This document shows, one piece after another, positions 20,476 through 30,559 of a stretch of DNA of 64,000 nt. A program made the position numbers and the translations under genes. The stretch is from Arion vulgaris. Its lineage: Eukaryota; Mollusca; Gastropoda; Stylommatophora; Arionidae. The stretch spans positions 62,246,652-62,310,651 of the forward strand of contig CM036755.1 of assembly GCA_020796225.1 (NCBI GenBank), given 5' to 3'. How positions within the stretch are numbered: the first letter of the stretch is position 1; every line of letters starts with the position of its first letter. Below the pieces are notes generated by a model, which searched no databases, had not been told where the DNA came from, and saw only the letters and a program-made list of their open reading frames with translations.

Positions 20476-20479
20476 AGCC

Positions 20480-20765
20480 ACTATATCAGTCCTTCAGAAT
20501 CTCTCTCTCATAGTTCAGATATTCCGCCTATGCTGCCGTCATGTTCAACTGATCAGTCTCACCCCGAATACATCTTTTCCGTGGTCTTCCTCCTACTATG
20601 TGCTATGCAACCTTCCAAATCTTCTTCTATAATCTTTCGTGTCTTTTCATATGTCCAAAATACTGTAATTATCTCATTATTTTTGTATTATCGTACAGTT
20701 TTCTTTGATTTTGAGTTTTTTCTCAACCCATTTGTTTTATACGTCCGTGGTATAGGACTACTTTT
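20480..20765 (-). pseudogene. LINE RT C-terminal tail
   Basis: Carries the reverse of 'atatggacaa/tggacatatg' and 'tcagaatctctctctcatag', matching the tails at 48045-48400 and 22380-23122. Heavily decayed. Confidence 0.55.
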
Positions 20766-20779
20766 CGACAACACTTATA

Positions 20780-21028
20780 TTTTTTCTTCTTCGAACGCTC
20801 CATATCGACCACTTGTTAACCACTCTGTGTGATTTGTATGTGATCAGAGCCTAAGAGCGAGTGTACGTTGTGCCAGTTAAGCGCCTACAAGTAGGACAGC
20901 ACATCCGATTTCTGTGACGCTTTTTATTTACTAGAGTAGCTTCCCTAAGTCCTACATCAGTCGTCTTTTACGACATGCCTTATAGGTCGCAGTGGCGCTA
21001 TTCTTTGCTTCCCTTGCGGGCTGCTTAT
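20780..21028 (-). repeat. SINE-4 copy
   Basis: Full-length copy on the minus strand: (GAA)n tail at its left end (ttcttcttcgaacg), 'tgtgatcagagcctaagagc' and the core near 20970. Confidence 0.8.
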
Positions 21029-21239
21029 ATTCAAAAGCACACATATGCTTTTCTACTGCCTTGTTGAATGTCCATGTTTCACACCCTTACGTTGCCACTG
21101 GTAATATGCATTGCTCTTAGTATTATATTCTTTGGTTTCCTATCATTTCCATTTCATACTGTCTTTAGTTGTTTAATTTTCTCAGATCTAGTCAGCATCA
21201 TTGTGGAACCACAGAGGACGTATCTATATTGTCAGATAG

Positions 21240-21445
21240 GACATCGCCCGAGTGGTTACCGGGACCGAAATAATTTGGGGTGGAAAGAATAGAACCACTG
21301 TTACCTGCCACGCATGTCATAAAAGGCGACTAAGGAGATTTGGCTGAAATCGGATGCATGTGTCTGCTAGGGAATGCTAACCCGAAACAAATGCTTGCAG
21401 AAAACGGATGCACCAGGCCGTAAGGCGCATAACATTGTGCAACGA
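21240..21445 (+). repeat. SINE-3-like copy
   Basis: Head 'cgcccgagtggttaccggga', then 'aatagaaccactgttacctg' and the core 'cgcatgtcataaaaggcgac'. The body diverges from the other SINE-3 copies after about 21340. Confidence 0.7.
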
Positions 21446-21559
21446 CCCCTCACAATGGGAAATGAGGTAACGGATTCTATTATCGCCAATCTGCCTGGGA
21501 GATTTAGCCCCGCAGTAAGATTGTCAGACCTACCATCGAGGTGGCAAACTTACTGCGGG

Positions 21560-21770
21560 AAGAGGACGGCAAAGACGGGGAAGCAGAAATCATAGGAATT
21601 ATATCCTACAGAACTGCCCCCAGTATGCAGACTTGAGAAGAAAATTGGCCCACTTACACTAGCATACAAGACAAACTGTATGGCGTGGCTAATAATCTGA
21701 GGCAGACGGCTGCCTTTATTAGAGAATCGAAATCCCAATCTAGTGAGAACGCAGAAGAAGAAGATAGAAC
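21560..21770 (+). pseudogene. RNase H-type LINE C-terminus
   Basis: Plus-strand codons read A-D-L-R-R/K-K-L/I and QDKLYGVANNLRQTAAFIRE with S-K-S-Q-S-S-E-N-A, the last part of the LINE. The same end is inverted at 29625-29830. Confidence 0.6.
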
Positions 21771-21774
21771 GCAT

Positions 21775-22200
21775 ATTTTTTTTATAGATAGGCTACTGGT
21801 AAGGTCTTAATAACATAAAACCCCACTTTACAATAGCCCATCTACTTATGTATACCATAACGTTAAAATTAGAATGTACATAACATTAACCATTTTACTC
21901 CGTTATTTGTTTTTACTTCCGAAAGCATTTATATTACAATATTTAATTATTTAGCCAGTATATTTTCTTTGCGTCAACTTAAGAAATATCGAGAGCCAGT
22001 ACATCGGCTCGAAAGGGTGAATGGGTTAAATGTATGACTGAAAACAAAACAATAATACAACTTCCTCTTCTTGTGATCAGTATTTGGATGATTATACCAT
22101 CAGATGTTGTCCTATGGTGAAGTCAGCTGTTGTCTTGGAGCTCATTTCTGATTCCTTCTAGTTGTGAATGTATTTCTACACAAATTGCGTAAAGGCGTAC
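21775..22200. other. No gene recognised
   Basis: Unique AT-rich DNA within intron 2 of the Dpy-30 gene. Confidence 0.5.
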
Positions 22201-22204
22201 AGAT

Positions 22205-22310
22205 GAGAAGGCTGAATGGTTAAACGCGGTTTCGTGTACAGACAGAAACATCCTGTGTTCAAAACCCTAGGTAAGGTCAAAAGTTGTTTTGCTGTTGGGG
22301 AAAAAATAAA
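22205..22310 (+). repeat. SINE-7 copy (tRNA-like head)
   Basis: Head 'gctgaatggttaaacgcggt' and B-box-like 'tgttcaaaaccct', followed by 'aggtaaggtc' and 'gctgttgggg', shared with 25460-25560. Confidence 0.5.
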
Positions 22311-22379
22311 TCTGATGATCTGCACACGCGTAGCGACAGCCTCGGATAAGTGGCATTAACTCCTCTCATTATCAAATAG

Positions 22380-23122
22380 CTTGTCATGAGCAGAACTTTG
22401 TCACCCTAAAAGTCCTTCGGAACTTCTCTCACTCTATCGTAGGCCAGATGTTCCGCCTCTGCAGCCATCATGCTGACATCATCAGGTACACCTTACAGTC
22501 ATCTTCTAAGTCAGCGTTTCCCAAAGTGGGCGGTTCTAGGGGCGATAATTGGGGGTTGTGTTCAGGCGATTAGGTATCGATGGCTCCTTGAAGAATAAAT
22601 TAATAATAAATTTAAAAAAAAATTATTTTCGTGATTTTGCGATAGAGTAATCTTTTAAAATTTAAATTCTGCATTTAAATTCATCGAATGCACATCTTAC
22701 ATGATCCCTTTTTCATCAATTTTCTATTTCCCTTATATAATCATTTGAAAATTGACCATGTATGACAGAAATATATATCAATTTTCTATGTCAAAGAGAA
22801 AATAGAAAGCATGTATATATATATGTAAAGGGGAGGGCGTTGGCAAACTGTTATAATGTGGAGGAGGGGCGTTACAAAGTTTATGTGTGGAAAGTTTGGG
22901 AATCTATATTCTACGTGATCTTTCTATTCTCCTTTTAGCAGGGATGCCTCCTTCGATAATGGTCTTCTCCAATCCTTCGTGTCTGTATATTTGTCCAGAA
23001 TACTTTAATTTTGTCATTATTATTTGTAGCACCAGTCAATTTTCGTTGATTTTGAGTTCTTTTTTTGGGTATATCTATTTGTTCTCCTCTCTATCCAAGG
23101 TATACGAAGGACTCTTCTTTTT
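22380..23122 (-). pseudogene. LINE RT tail split by a hAT MITE
   Basis: The two halves (22380-22511 and 22909-23122) form one tail on the minus strand. Conserved blocks include the reverse of 'tggacaaatatacagacacg' and of 'tagatatacccaaaaaaaga'. The MITE at 22512-22908 sits between them. Confidence 0.6.
22512..22908. mobile_element. hAT-type MITE, 397 bp
   Basis: Starts cagcgtttcccaaagt and ends, reversed, tatagattcccaaacttt. The target duplication is ttctaagt / ttctacgt (22504-22511, 22909-22916; 7 of 8). Another copy is at 55266-55708. No coding. Confidence 0.82.
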
Positions 23123-23325
23123 TTCCGATCCAGAAACACTTGAGCTTTCAGCTCTTCGGCTCGGTACCATGGACATCGTAACCCTTCGGTTCGGTGCCAC
23201 GAACACCGTAAATCTGGGGAACCTGTGACTTTTCTGCTAGCCCGCGGAATTGAAACCACACTCACAGATGGCTAGTCACCCGTAGTCCAACGCGTTACGA
23301 ACACGCTGGGCAGGCTGGCGGGATT
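23123..23325 (-). repeat. SINE-1 copy
   Basis: On the minus strand: 'cccagcgtgttcgtaacgcg' (A-box region), B-box-like 'gtttcaattccgcggg', then 'ttacggtgttcgtggcaccg' and 'agctcaagtgtttctggatc'. One of eight copies. Confidence 0.85.
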
Positions 23326-23329
23326 TTTC

Positions 23330-23858
23330 TTTTAAAAATTCCTAATCACTACAGCATCTCGCATTGTACTCTCAGTAAATGAGCTATAATAATTTTTTTT
23401 ATATTAATAGTACATAATTCATATTTACGGTTCCAACTTCATTGCAACGGGTCACCCCGTAATTGCTCCGTTCATGTGCCAACGAAAATCACACGAAATG
23501 TTAACAGCTGTCTCCTGACCGTGTATACTAATTCCAGAATGAAATAGCTGTACCGCCACAAAGAGTAACCTGCACCGCATAAATGCATATGGCAGTCGCT
23601 AAAGTGTCAACACAATACTGTTCATCACTTGAATTGCAATTCATGTCGAAGGGAACATCAATCACGACAAAATCCAGCTTTCTACACAAGCAATATCACT
23701 GTATACGGCAGATTGAGTTGGTTCGTCATAACCACTGTCCATCATTTTCTGAATACACACAATAGACGCACGGTTGACACAACAAAAAGCATTCCATGTA
23801 ACATTCATTTTTATTTATTAATTATGTAAAGACAGAGTGCCAACAAAATTGAACATAC
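23330..23858. other. No other gene recognised (intron 2 side of exon 2)
   Basis: Unique DNA. Short open frames here lack family features. Confidence 0.5.
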
Positions 23859-23926
23859 CTGGCATACTTCATGCAAGACACGAGGTAAAACTTCTTTCAA
23901 ATTTTTCTTTAAGTACACGCTGGAAG
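23859..23926 (-). CDS. Exon 2: first half of Dpy-30 motif
   Basis: The 68-base exon lies between acceptor gatccag and donor GTATGT. It completes a split codon and then encodes SSVYLKKNLKEVLPRVLHEV followed by C-Q. The pattern Y-L-x-K-x-L-x-x-x-L-x-x-x-L-x-E-V is the first helix of the Dpy-30 motif. The intron side has a pyrimidine tract (about 23935-23985 on the complement). The exon lies in DNA with no repeat similarity elsewhere in the window, between SINE-1 (23123-23325) and a degenerate minisatellite (from about 24000). An alternative acceptor seven bases downstream (cttccag) would change phase and fit exon 1 less well. It is hidden as a gene because no long open frame contains it. Confidence 0.72.
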
Positions 23927-23999
23927 CTGGATCATTTCAAAGTTGCGTAACAATGCAGGTAGAATGAAGAGCAAGAAAAAACAAGTGACGTAAGGTAAG

Positions 24000-24605
24000 T
24001 GCACAGGAGTATATGCACGATGGAGTGAATATATGATATTACATGTGAGATGGAGCGATCGTATGAAAGTATAGGTGAAGTAACGTGAGTACGTTAAAAG
24101 TACAGGTGAGATTACGTAAGTAAGTGAAAGTACAGGTGAGATGAACACAATACATGAAAGATCAAGGGAGATGGAGTTAGCACATTAAAGCACAGGTGAG
24201 ATAAAGTGATTACGTGAAAGCACAGGTGAGATGAAGTGATTACGTTAAAGCACAGGTGAGAGACAGTGATTACGTGAAAGTACAGGTGAGATTACTTAAG
24301 TAAGAGAAAGTACATGTGAGATTACTTAAGTAAGTGAAAGTACAAGTGAGATAAAGTGGGTACGTGAAATTACAGGTGAGATAAAGTGGGTACGTGAAAG
24401 TACAGGTGAAAGTACGTAAGTAAAAGTGCAGAGATGAGATGAAGGAGAAAACAATACATGAAAGTGCAGGTGAGATGGAGACAATACATGAAAGTGCAGG
24501 TGAGATGAAGACAATACATGAAAGTGCAGGTGAGATGGAGACAATACATGAAAGTGCAGGTGAGATGGAGTGGGTACGTGAACGTACAGTGGAGATGAAG
24601 TGAGT
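24000..24605. repeat. Degenerate minisatellite, about 28-35 bp units
   Basis: Around 20 units built on 'gtgaaagtacaggtgagat', with variable middles (aaagtgattac, tacttaagtaa, ggagacaatac). The last units (24440-24570) are the most regular. Confidence 0.85.
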
Positions 24606-24655
24606 ACTTCGTCTTCTTCTTCTGTCTGTTGTCTTCACACATTGTTCTACCTGAG

Positions 24656-25190
24656 TTGTTGCCCAGTGTCGTCACACTGCTACCGAGTTGTTGCCCAGTG
24701 TCGTCACACTGCTACCGAGTTGTTGCCCAGTATGCTGTTGTTCTTCTTGTTTCTTTTTCTTACACAGTTCTGGTGGAATTGGGTGATTATTATTTTTGCT
24801 CTTTGACAGGGTTCTGTTATGTCATCTATCCATCTTTATCCGTAGTGTTTCTTCATGCCTTCTTTCTTGATGTTCTGTTGTAGAAGACTCTATATAGTAC
24901 GGAGTTTGGATGCATTCTTATTAAGTGGCCAAAACCACTTCATGCTTTGTTTCTCAATGTAATTCAAGCAAGGTTCTGTGCCAACTTTACTTCTTATGCT
25001 GATGTTGGTGACTCTGTCTTTTCTAATATTGTTGGTAACTTTTCACAGGCATCGCATTTCACATGTAGTTATTTTTGCGACTGCGCTTTGCTCATTGTCC
25101 ATGTTTGGCTATGCTAACACAAAATAGGTATTAAAATGCTGTTGATCATCTGTTGTTTAAGTGCATTAACAACTGGGTTAGCTGGTAGGT
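24656..25190 (-). pseudogene. LINE RT tail with a 31-bp triplication at its 3' end
   Basis: The same tail as 37925-38345, including 'aagaatgcatccaaactcc' and 'ttgaattacattgagaaaca' on the minus strand (F/W-G-H-L-I-R-M-H-P-N). At 24656-24735 'tgttgcccagtgtcgtcaca' plus 'ctgctaccgag' is repeated. Confidence 0.7.
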
Positions 25191-25224
25191 TTTAGCATTT
25201 ACTTTAAAGTGAGAACTTTGCAAA

Positions 25225-25300
25225 CCTAACAGTCCTTCTGCATTTCTCTCATTCTGTCATAGTCCAGATGTTCAATCTCTGCTGCCGTCATGGACCATGT
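25225..25300 (-). pseudogene. LINE 3' end fragment
   Basis: Matches the last 70 bases of the tails at 22425-22500 and 48300-48360 ('gccagatgt', 'ctctgctgccgtcat'). Confidence 0.4.
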
Positions 25301-25331
25301 GGTTATTCATCAAAGTGTAATGATGACGGAG

Positions 25332-25333
<2 letters not shown>

Positions 25334-25374
<41 letters not shown>
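25334..25374. repeat. (CAAT)n microsatellite
   Basis: About ten units. Confidence 0.95.
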
Positions 25375-25375
<1 letters not shown>

Positions 25376-25459
25376 GTGAACTTGATAAAGTGCAAATGTG
25401 TGCAATTTACTCTAAAATGGGGTTATCTGAGCTAATTGGAAACATTAGCTAACAGAGAC

Positions 25460-25560
25460 GAGTCTGGCCAAATGAAATAGAGCGCAAGCTCTCAGTCGAG
25501 AGACACGGTTTCAATCCCAGGTAAGGTCGCGAAGTTTTTTCTGTCAGGGTCATAAAGAAA
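25460..25560 (+). repeat. SINE-7 fragment
   Basis: tRNA-like: 'gagcgcaagctctcagtcga' and 'acacggtttcaatcccaggt' (B box), then 'ctgtcagggtcataaag'. Confidence 0.5.
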
Positions 25561-25682
25561 AATCATAACCGTAACTGTTTCGTGGTGACTGCACTAGTTA
25601 TGTGGCAATTACATTTCTCAGGCTCATGTCCCACCTGTCCTACCCCCCCTAAAAGCCGTAACACAATCAACAAAGACAGTGA

Positions 25683-25990
25683 CAACAACATGGACAACAT
25701 GGACAACATGGACAGCATAGATAACATGGACAACATGGACAACATGGACAACATGGACAACATAGACAACATAGACAACATGGACAACATAGACAACATG
25801 GACAACATGGACAACATGGACAACATAGACAACATAGACAACATGGACAACATAGACAACATAGACAACATGGACAACATAGACAACATGTACAACATGG
25901 ACAAATGATAGACACCATGGACAACATAAGACAAAGCACATGGACAACATTGACAACATGAACAACATGGACAACATAGACAACATGGAA
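25683..25990. repeat. 9-bp satellite (AACATGGAC/AACATAGAC)n
   Basis: About 34 units of two variants. It translates as N-M-D/N-I-D repeats on one strand and S-M-L on the other; these are artefacts. Confidence 0.95.
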
Positions 25991-26610
25991 CCACACACAC
26001 AAAACTAGTATAGAGTTCTCAACACAGTGACAACAACATAGACACCATGGAACCAACACACACAAACCAGCACAGAGTTCTCCAAGACAGTACAACAACA
26101 TAGACAACATGGAACCACACACACAAAACCAGCACAGAGTTCTAAAGGGACAGTGACAACAAACAACATAGACAACATGGAACCACACACACAAAACCAG
26201 CACAGAGTTCTCAAGACAGTGACAACAAACAACATAGACAACATGGAACCACACATACAAAACCAGCACAGAGTTCTCAAGACAGTGACAACAACATAGA
26301 CAACATGGAACCACACACACAAAACCAGCACAGAGTTCTCAAGACAGTGACAACAAACAACATAGACAACATGGAACCACACATACAAAACCAGCACAGA
26401 GTTCTCAAGACAGTGACAACAACATAGACAACATGGAACCACACACACAAAACCAGCACAAAGTTCTCAACACAGTGACAACAAACAACATAAACAACAT
26501 TGAACCACACATACAAAACCAGCACAGATTCCTTCTCAGGACTAAAAACCATATCAACACAAAACCAGCACAGATTCCTTCTCAGGACTAAAAACCATAT
26601 GAACACAAAA
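25991..26610. repeat. Minisatellite, about 62-66 bp units
   Basis: The unit includes 'ggaaccacacacacaaaacc', 'agcacagagttctcaagaca' and 'gtgacaacaacatagacaac'; about eight copies. The last part (26510-26610) shifts to a 47-bp unit 'cagcacagattccttctcag'. The 9-bp satellite looks like an expansion of the 'caacatagacaacatgg' piece of this unit. Confidence 0.92.
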
Positions 26611-26689
26611 AGTCCTTATCAGGGCTACACACAGAACAAGACCAAATGTCATTCTCAGAACTCATCAGAAAAACAATATTCAGCATACA

Positions 26690-26850
26690 TTCTTACCTCT
26701 GAAGACGGAGAAGCCCGCCTGTATGGCGGGAACACTAATAAAAAGGGGAAAACAAGTCTTCACGTAAAAATCATTCAGAAGCGCGATACCAGGTGCCCTG
26801 ACTATGCCTAAATTCAAAGCGGACGAACGCAAGAAGAAGCACACAGTCTA
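26690..26850 (+). repeat. Dispersed repeat (family P)
   Basis: See 13490-13640; shares 'ttacctctgaag' and 'cgcctgtatggcggga'. Confidence 0.55.
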
Positions 26851-27351
26851 CACCAGAACGAGTCCCAGGTCACATATCGCCACACTAAGAAAAAAGCCCA
26901 TTAGGCCCTGATATAACCAAAAAGACATATGTCTTAGGTTGAAGAGGCGGGGCTGCGGTCAATAGAGGCTTAATCCTCTACGAAAAAAAAAAAAACCAAC
27001 AAACAAACAAGTAAAGACAGTATTTTTAGCCAACTTCAGTGTTTCCTTTTTTTATGTGTCAGATTCTTACCTCCAAAACTAGATGTCATTCTGTCTAAAC
27101 AAATATAAGACTGTATCTACACATACTGTCTGTCTTCAAGCAGAGAAAGTTTACATCAGTTTGAAGAACACCTGTAGAAACAATAAAAAATCATCAAAGA
27201 GAAACACAGGCACGACATTCAAACAATTAGAAAGATAGAATGAAGAAAATGCTAACAGATATACAAAAAATCTTGTCTAACTTATCCAGCGATGTTCTGC
27301 TCACTGTCAGAAGACCAAGGCCATAGTCCACCACGCTCAGCACTAAAAGTT
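26851..27351. other. Mostly unique; contains exon 1
   Basis: Apart from exon 1 I see no gene. The 5' UTR and promoter of the Dpy-30 gene should lie right of 27089 but no motif is convincing. Confidence 0.4.
27071..27089 (-). CDS. Exon 1 (start codon) of Dpy-30 motif gene
   Basis: The sequence reads ATG plus 16 bases, encoding M-T-S-S-F-G and the first base of the next codon. It is followed directly by the strong donor GTAAGA. The start has A at -3 (cagaATG), a favourable context. Joining to exon 2 gives MTSSFGASSVYLKKNL, so the Dpy-30 motif begins about ten residues from the start, as in DYDC1/2. The exon is too short to stand out alone; the matching phase and the position just upstream of exon 2 are the support. 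The 5' UTR probably continues to higher coordinates, but I cannot place its start. A different first exon outside this spot remains possible. Confidence 0.55.
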
Positions 27352-27466
27352 ACTAATTGCATATCCTTTACAGGACTTTGCGAATCAACCCAAGTTTTTT
27401 AACGCTGTTTGTGATTTTTCTATGCATTATTACATTCAGTACTTTGCCATTGCTTTCTAAATAGTG
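27352..27466 (-). repeat. SINE-5 3' part
   Basis: Matches 2852-2990 ('ttgcatatcctttacaggac', 'tttgcgaatcaaccc'). Confidence 0.65.
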
Positions 27467-27830
27467 CCACGCTCAGCACTAGTCCCTGATAAATTTGGCG
27501 CAGCAGGCGTTGTTCAATATCCGCCTCCGCCATAACCTTGACATCGATTAGTCCATTTCTGGCCCTTAGAATTACGTTCTCAACATAAATTTTAAGTGAC
27601 AGGCTTCTGTTAGCAGTTATTCCAAGATATTTTAGTGTTTTCTTTCTGTAAATGTCTTTGTTGCAATCCACTTGACCAAGTCCGACTCCACCTGCATATC
27701 CATCAATAACTACATAAGTAAGTTGTTAGAGACATTGTTATATGCGTCCTGCAAATCAAAGGTTGCCGCTACTGTTTCCATCCCAATCTGAAACCCCACC
27801 ATACGCATCATATGCAAAAACTGCTCATTG
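27467..27830 (-). pseudogene. Jockey-like RT fragment with internal deletion
   Basis: Two pieces on the minus strand: T-V-A-A-T-F-D-L-Q-D-A-Y-N-N-V (RT motif A region, D kept, about 27750) and LKYLGITANRSLSLKIYVEN with V-I-L-R-A-R-N-G-L-I-D-V-K (about 27540-27640, beyond the catalytic Y-x-D-D). The sequence between them is missing, so the catalytic D-D is lost. Confidence 0.7.
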
Positions 27831-28209
27831 CCCCAGGTATCCTTTCCTGGATGATAGTTGCCAAAGTGAAGGGAAAAAGAACCATTATATGTTCACTATT
27901 TTAGTGTCTTCATCCAAAAGGCATTCGCGAAAAGACCGAAGAACATCCCCCTTATCCACCTTCATTTATCTTTTACCTTTTACTTTTATTTACCTTTTGC
28001 TATCAGTCACAATATAGCTGATCATTAGTTGAACGTTAAGGTTGCAGTTGATATTCCAACAGAGTAGGAAGCTAAACATTGCTTCACACGATATTTTACT
28101 TATATTCTCGTGTCAGTTGTGTTTGTTGCAAAATGACGTGAGAAAACTTGTGCGTTCGCGAACGGGCGTGATTGGTGCACTTAGGATTCCACCTTCTTTC
28201 ATTACCGTC

Positions 28210-28660
28210 ATTACGTCCAAATGGCATTTGATGCAGCAACATCAGCATAAGAAAGAAAGTTGGCACATAATCTTGCTTGAATTACATTCAGAAAAAAAGA
28301 ATGAAGTGGTTTGACCACTTAATAAGAATGCATCCAAACTTCATAGTATACAGTCTTCTACAATCATCATCATCATCATCATCATTGGTCTCTTTGTCTC
28401 AATAAGTCTTGCGTCACGTAGTATGTTCTGCGCTGAATCACAACGTTTCTTGTGGCTGTAATGGCCTATTCTGGAATGGCAATTCTTCTACAACAGAACA
28501 TCAGGAAAGAATGCGAGAGGAAGACCACGAAAGAGATGGTTAGATGACATAGCAGAATCCTGTCAAAGAGCAAAAATAACAATCACCCAAAACCAACAGA
28601 ACAGCGCAAGACAAAAACAGAAAACCACAACACTGGACAACAGCCCGGTAACAGTGTGAC
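28210..28660 (+). pseudogene. LINE RT tail split by a zinc-finger LINE fragment
   Basis: Plus-strand codons: R-M-K-W-F-D-H-L-I-R-M-H-P-N (about 28300) and, after an interruption at 28370-28480, R-G-R-P-R-K-R-W-L-D-D-I-A (about 28520). The interruption is the inverted end of the family at 32815-33120. Confidence 0.65.
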
Positions 28661-28760
28661 GGTATCCACAGTATCAAAGCAGCATTGCTCTTAGAGTGTG
28701 ACGGTATCCACAGTATCAGAGCAGCATTGCTATTTGAGTGTGACGACAAAAGAAGAGAGA
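28655..28760. repeat. About 55-bp tandem duplication
   Basis: 'gtgtgacggtatccacagta' plus 'tcagagcagcattgct', twice. Confidence 0.85.
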
Positions 28761-28799
28761 AGAAGATCTGATTAATTTGAAAAGACTTACAAAATGACG

Positions 28800-29050
28800 G
28801 CACTCTGCCGACAAAGTTCATCATCATCAGGTGCCGTGCCGGCTGGCGTAGGCGATCATGGATCTCCACAAATCTCTGTTGGTGGTGTTTGCTATCAACT
28901 CAGATGTTGACGCTCTACCGTGCCATGAAGTCAGGCTATCCAAAATTTTCTCTATCTTCCTCTGTCTCGTCTACCCTCTATTTTACCGGTTGTCACAATA
29001 TGTTCTAAATCAACAAAGTTACTTACCAGCTATACGGGTTTCGGTTACAC
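28800..29050 (-). pseudogene. EN/RT LINE 3' end
   Basis: Inverse of 'gaccggcacctgatg' with the minus-strand Q-R-K-I-E-K-I-L-D tail. The same 3' end occurs at 34545 and 49570 ('ggcgtaggcgatcatg'). Confidence 0.6.
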
Positions 29051-29104
29051 ACGTTGGAAGGTCAGAGCTAAACGGAAAGTAGCAATATAGTATAACTATT
29101 TTCA

Positions 29105-29300
29105 ATGCCCCCTCCCAGCGTGTTCGCAGCGCGTTGGACGACGGTGACAACCCCCTGTGAGTGCGGTTCAATTCCATGGGCTGGCAGAAAAGCCACAGGT
29201 TCTCCGGATTTACGGTGTTCGTGGCACCGAACCGAAGGGATACGACCTCCATGGCACCGAGGCGAAGAGCTGAAAGCTCAAGCGCTTCTGGATCAGGAAA
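29105..29300 (+). repeat. SINE-1 copy
   Basis: 'cccagcgtgttcgcagcgcg', 'gtgcggttcaattccatggg' and 'gaagagctgaaagctcaagc'. Confidence 0.88.
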
Positions 29301-29309
29301 CAAAACACA

Positions 29310-29624
29310 CAACAACAAAAACTTTCAATATGAAGATGAGGATTGATATCACTGCTACCACATCCCAATGGTACACTAAGACCCTATTTACTAGAGCAAC
29401 TATTGAATGCGACTCTATCCCATGCATTGGAAGGTTCACATCAACAGATTGCAGAACGAGCGGATATAACTATTCATGCGTCCAACCGTGAGGAGTTTAC
29501 ATGGATCAACTGTTCTGGACATTCGCATGCAATTGATAATGAGAGAGCAGAAAAATGTACATGAATCATCACATACAGTTGGAGTTATTTGAAGATGAAG
29601 CTAATGATAGTATCTTCTGCGTTC
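29310..29624. other. Unassigned sequence
   Basis: A 73-codon open frame (29343-29564, plus) has no recognised features. Nothing else is seen. Confidence 0.35.
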
Positions 29625-29824
29625 TTACTAGATTGGGATTTCAGATTCTCTAATAAAGGCAGCCGTCTGCCTCAGATTATCAGCACATCATACAGTTTGT
29701 CTTGGCACTGATTGTTGTTTAAGTGGGCCACCTCTTTCTTCTCAGGTCTGCATACAGGGGGCAGTTCTGTAGGATATGTTCTGTTGTCATACTTGTCAAG
29801 CCACAGGGGCACAGGTCCTTGATA
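29625..29824 (-). pseudogene. RNase H-type LINE C-terminus
   Basis: Inverse of 21560-21770. The minus strand gives A-P-C-M-Q-T and Q-D-K-L-Y with the final S-Q-S-S-K-N-A-E. Confidence 0.6.
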
Positions 29825-30030
29825 GTATTGAAGATGAAACTGAAGATGAAGTTGAAGATAGAAGTGAAGGTGAAGTTGAAAATAGAACTGAAGGTGCAGT
29901 TGAATATACTACTGACGTTGGAGATAAAAGATAGAGGCTGAAGATGGAACTGAAGATAGAGCTGAAAATGGAGCTGAAGATGTAATAGAATATTGAGGGA
30001 TAGCTGTAACTGAAGATGGATATGTAGATA
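29825..30030. repeat. Degenerate 12-15 bp repeat (GAAGATGAARYT-like)
   Basis: Runs of 'actgaagatg', 'gttgaagat' and 'actgaaggtg' with drift. Confidence 0.75.
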
Positions 30031-30244
30031 TAACTGAAGCTGTCCCTTAAGATGGATGGTATTTTAGTAAGGGATTTCATCAATATTAAAAAGCTTGGCA
30101 TGAGCAGAACTTTACCACCCTAACAATCCTACGAAATTTCGAAATCAACCAACTTGATCGTGAATCTTTTAGTTCATTCTTGAGTTCATCTTTTGTATCT
30201 CGTACAATTTATTGATATATTGAGGAGAGTTATTCGTACTACGT

Positions 30245-30292
30245 AGAGCCAATAATAACAATAATAATAACAATAATAATAATAATAAAGCC
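30245..30292. repeat. (AAT)n/(AAC) microsatellite
   Basis: About 15 trinucleotide units. Confidence 0.9.
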
Positions 30293-30299
30293 CAAAACT

Positions 30300-30545
30300 G
30301 GTTAGGGTCGTAGGGGTGTCACTGTGGAGACATCAGCACAAAAAGCACGCCATGAATCTCTGTCTTCAACTCCTCGAGCGAGTGTGGAGAAACTCTGTCC
30401 TGGCCAGAACTTGATGTTGTCAAACCAGGATTTTCTCTGAACTCCTTTCCTTCTTCCATCCTCAACTGTTCCCTGTGTTGGAGAGTGAGCCATATCTCAT
30501 CACATGCCCGAGCCATGCAAGTTTACGCCTTTTCACGATTGTCAA
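30300..30545 (-). pseudogene. LINE RT C-terminal tail
   Basis: Minus-strand codons: Q-G-T-V-E-D-G-R-R-K-G-V-Q-R-K-S-W, D-N-I-K, then D-R-D-S-W-R-A-F. The pattern R-K-S-W-x-D-N-x-K ... D-R-x-x-W-R is typical of these tails. Confidence 0.7.
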
Positions 30546-30559
30546 GAGTGGCACTTGTC

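Larger units (their letters stand above)
2385..27089 (-). other. Gene model: Dpy-30 motif protein (DYDC-like) with giant charged exon
   Basis: This is the whole locus I infer on the minus strand. Exon 1 (27071-27089), 2 (23859-23926), 3 (19606-19701), 4 (16988-17080), 5 (5004-8513) and a tentative 6 (2385-2455) lie in order. Exon 1 ends in phase 1 and exon 2 supplies the missing two bases; exons 2-3, 3-4 and 4-5 all join in phase 0. Donors seen are GTAAGA, GTATGT, GTTCGT (weak), GTAATA and GTAAGT; every acceptor is AG after a pyrimidine-rich stretch. Known of the family: the Dpy-30 motif is a helical dimerisation/docking module found in DPY30, DYDC1/2, AK7 and axonemal proteins. Inferred: a protein of roughly 1,280 residues, possibly ciliary or sperm-associated if it follows DYDC. 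Most introns are filled with transposons and tandem arrays. The 5' UTR, promoter and poly(A) signal were not identified. Confidence 0.72.

Noticed and set aside
25563..26448. M-D-N repeat and S-M-L repeat proteins
   Set aside because: Artefact of the 9-bp satellite and 62-bp minisatellite.
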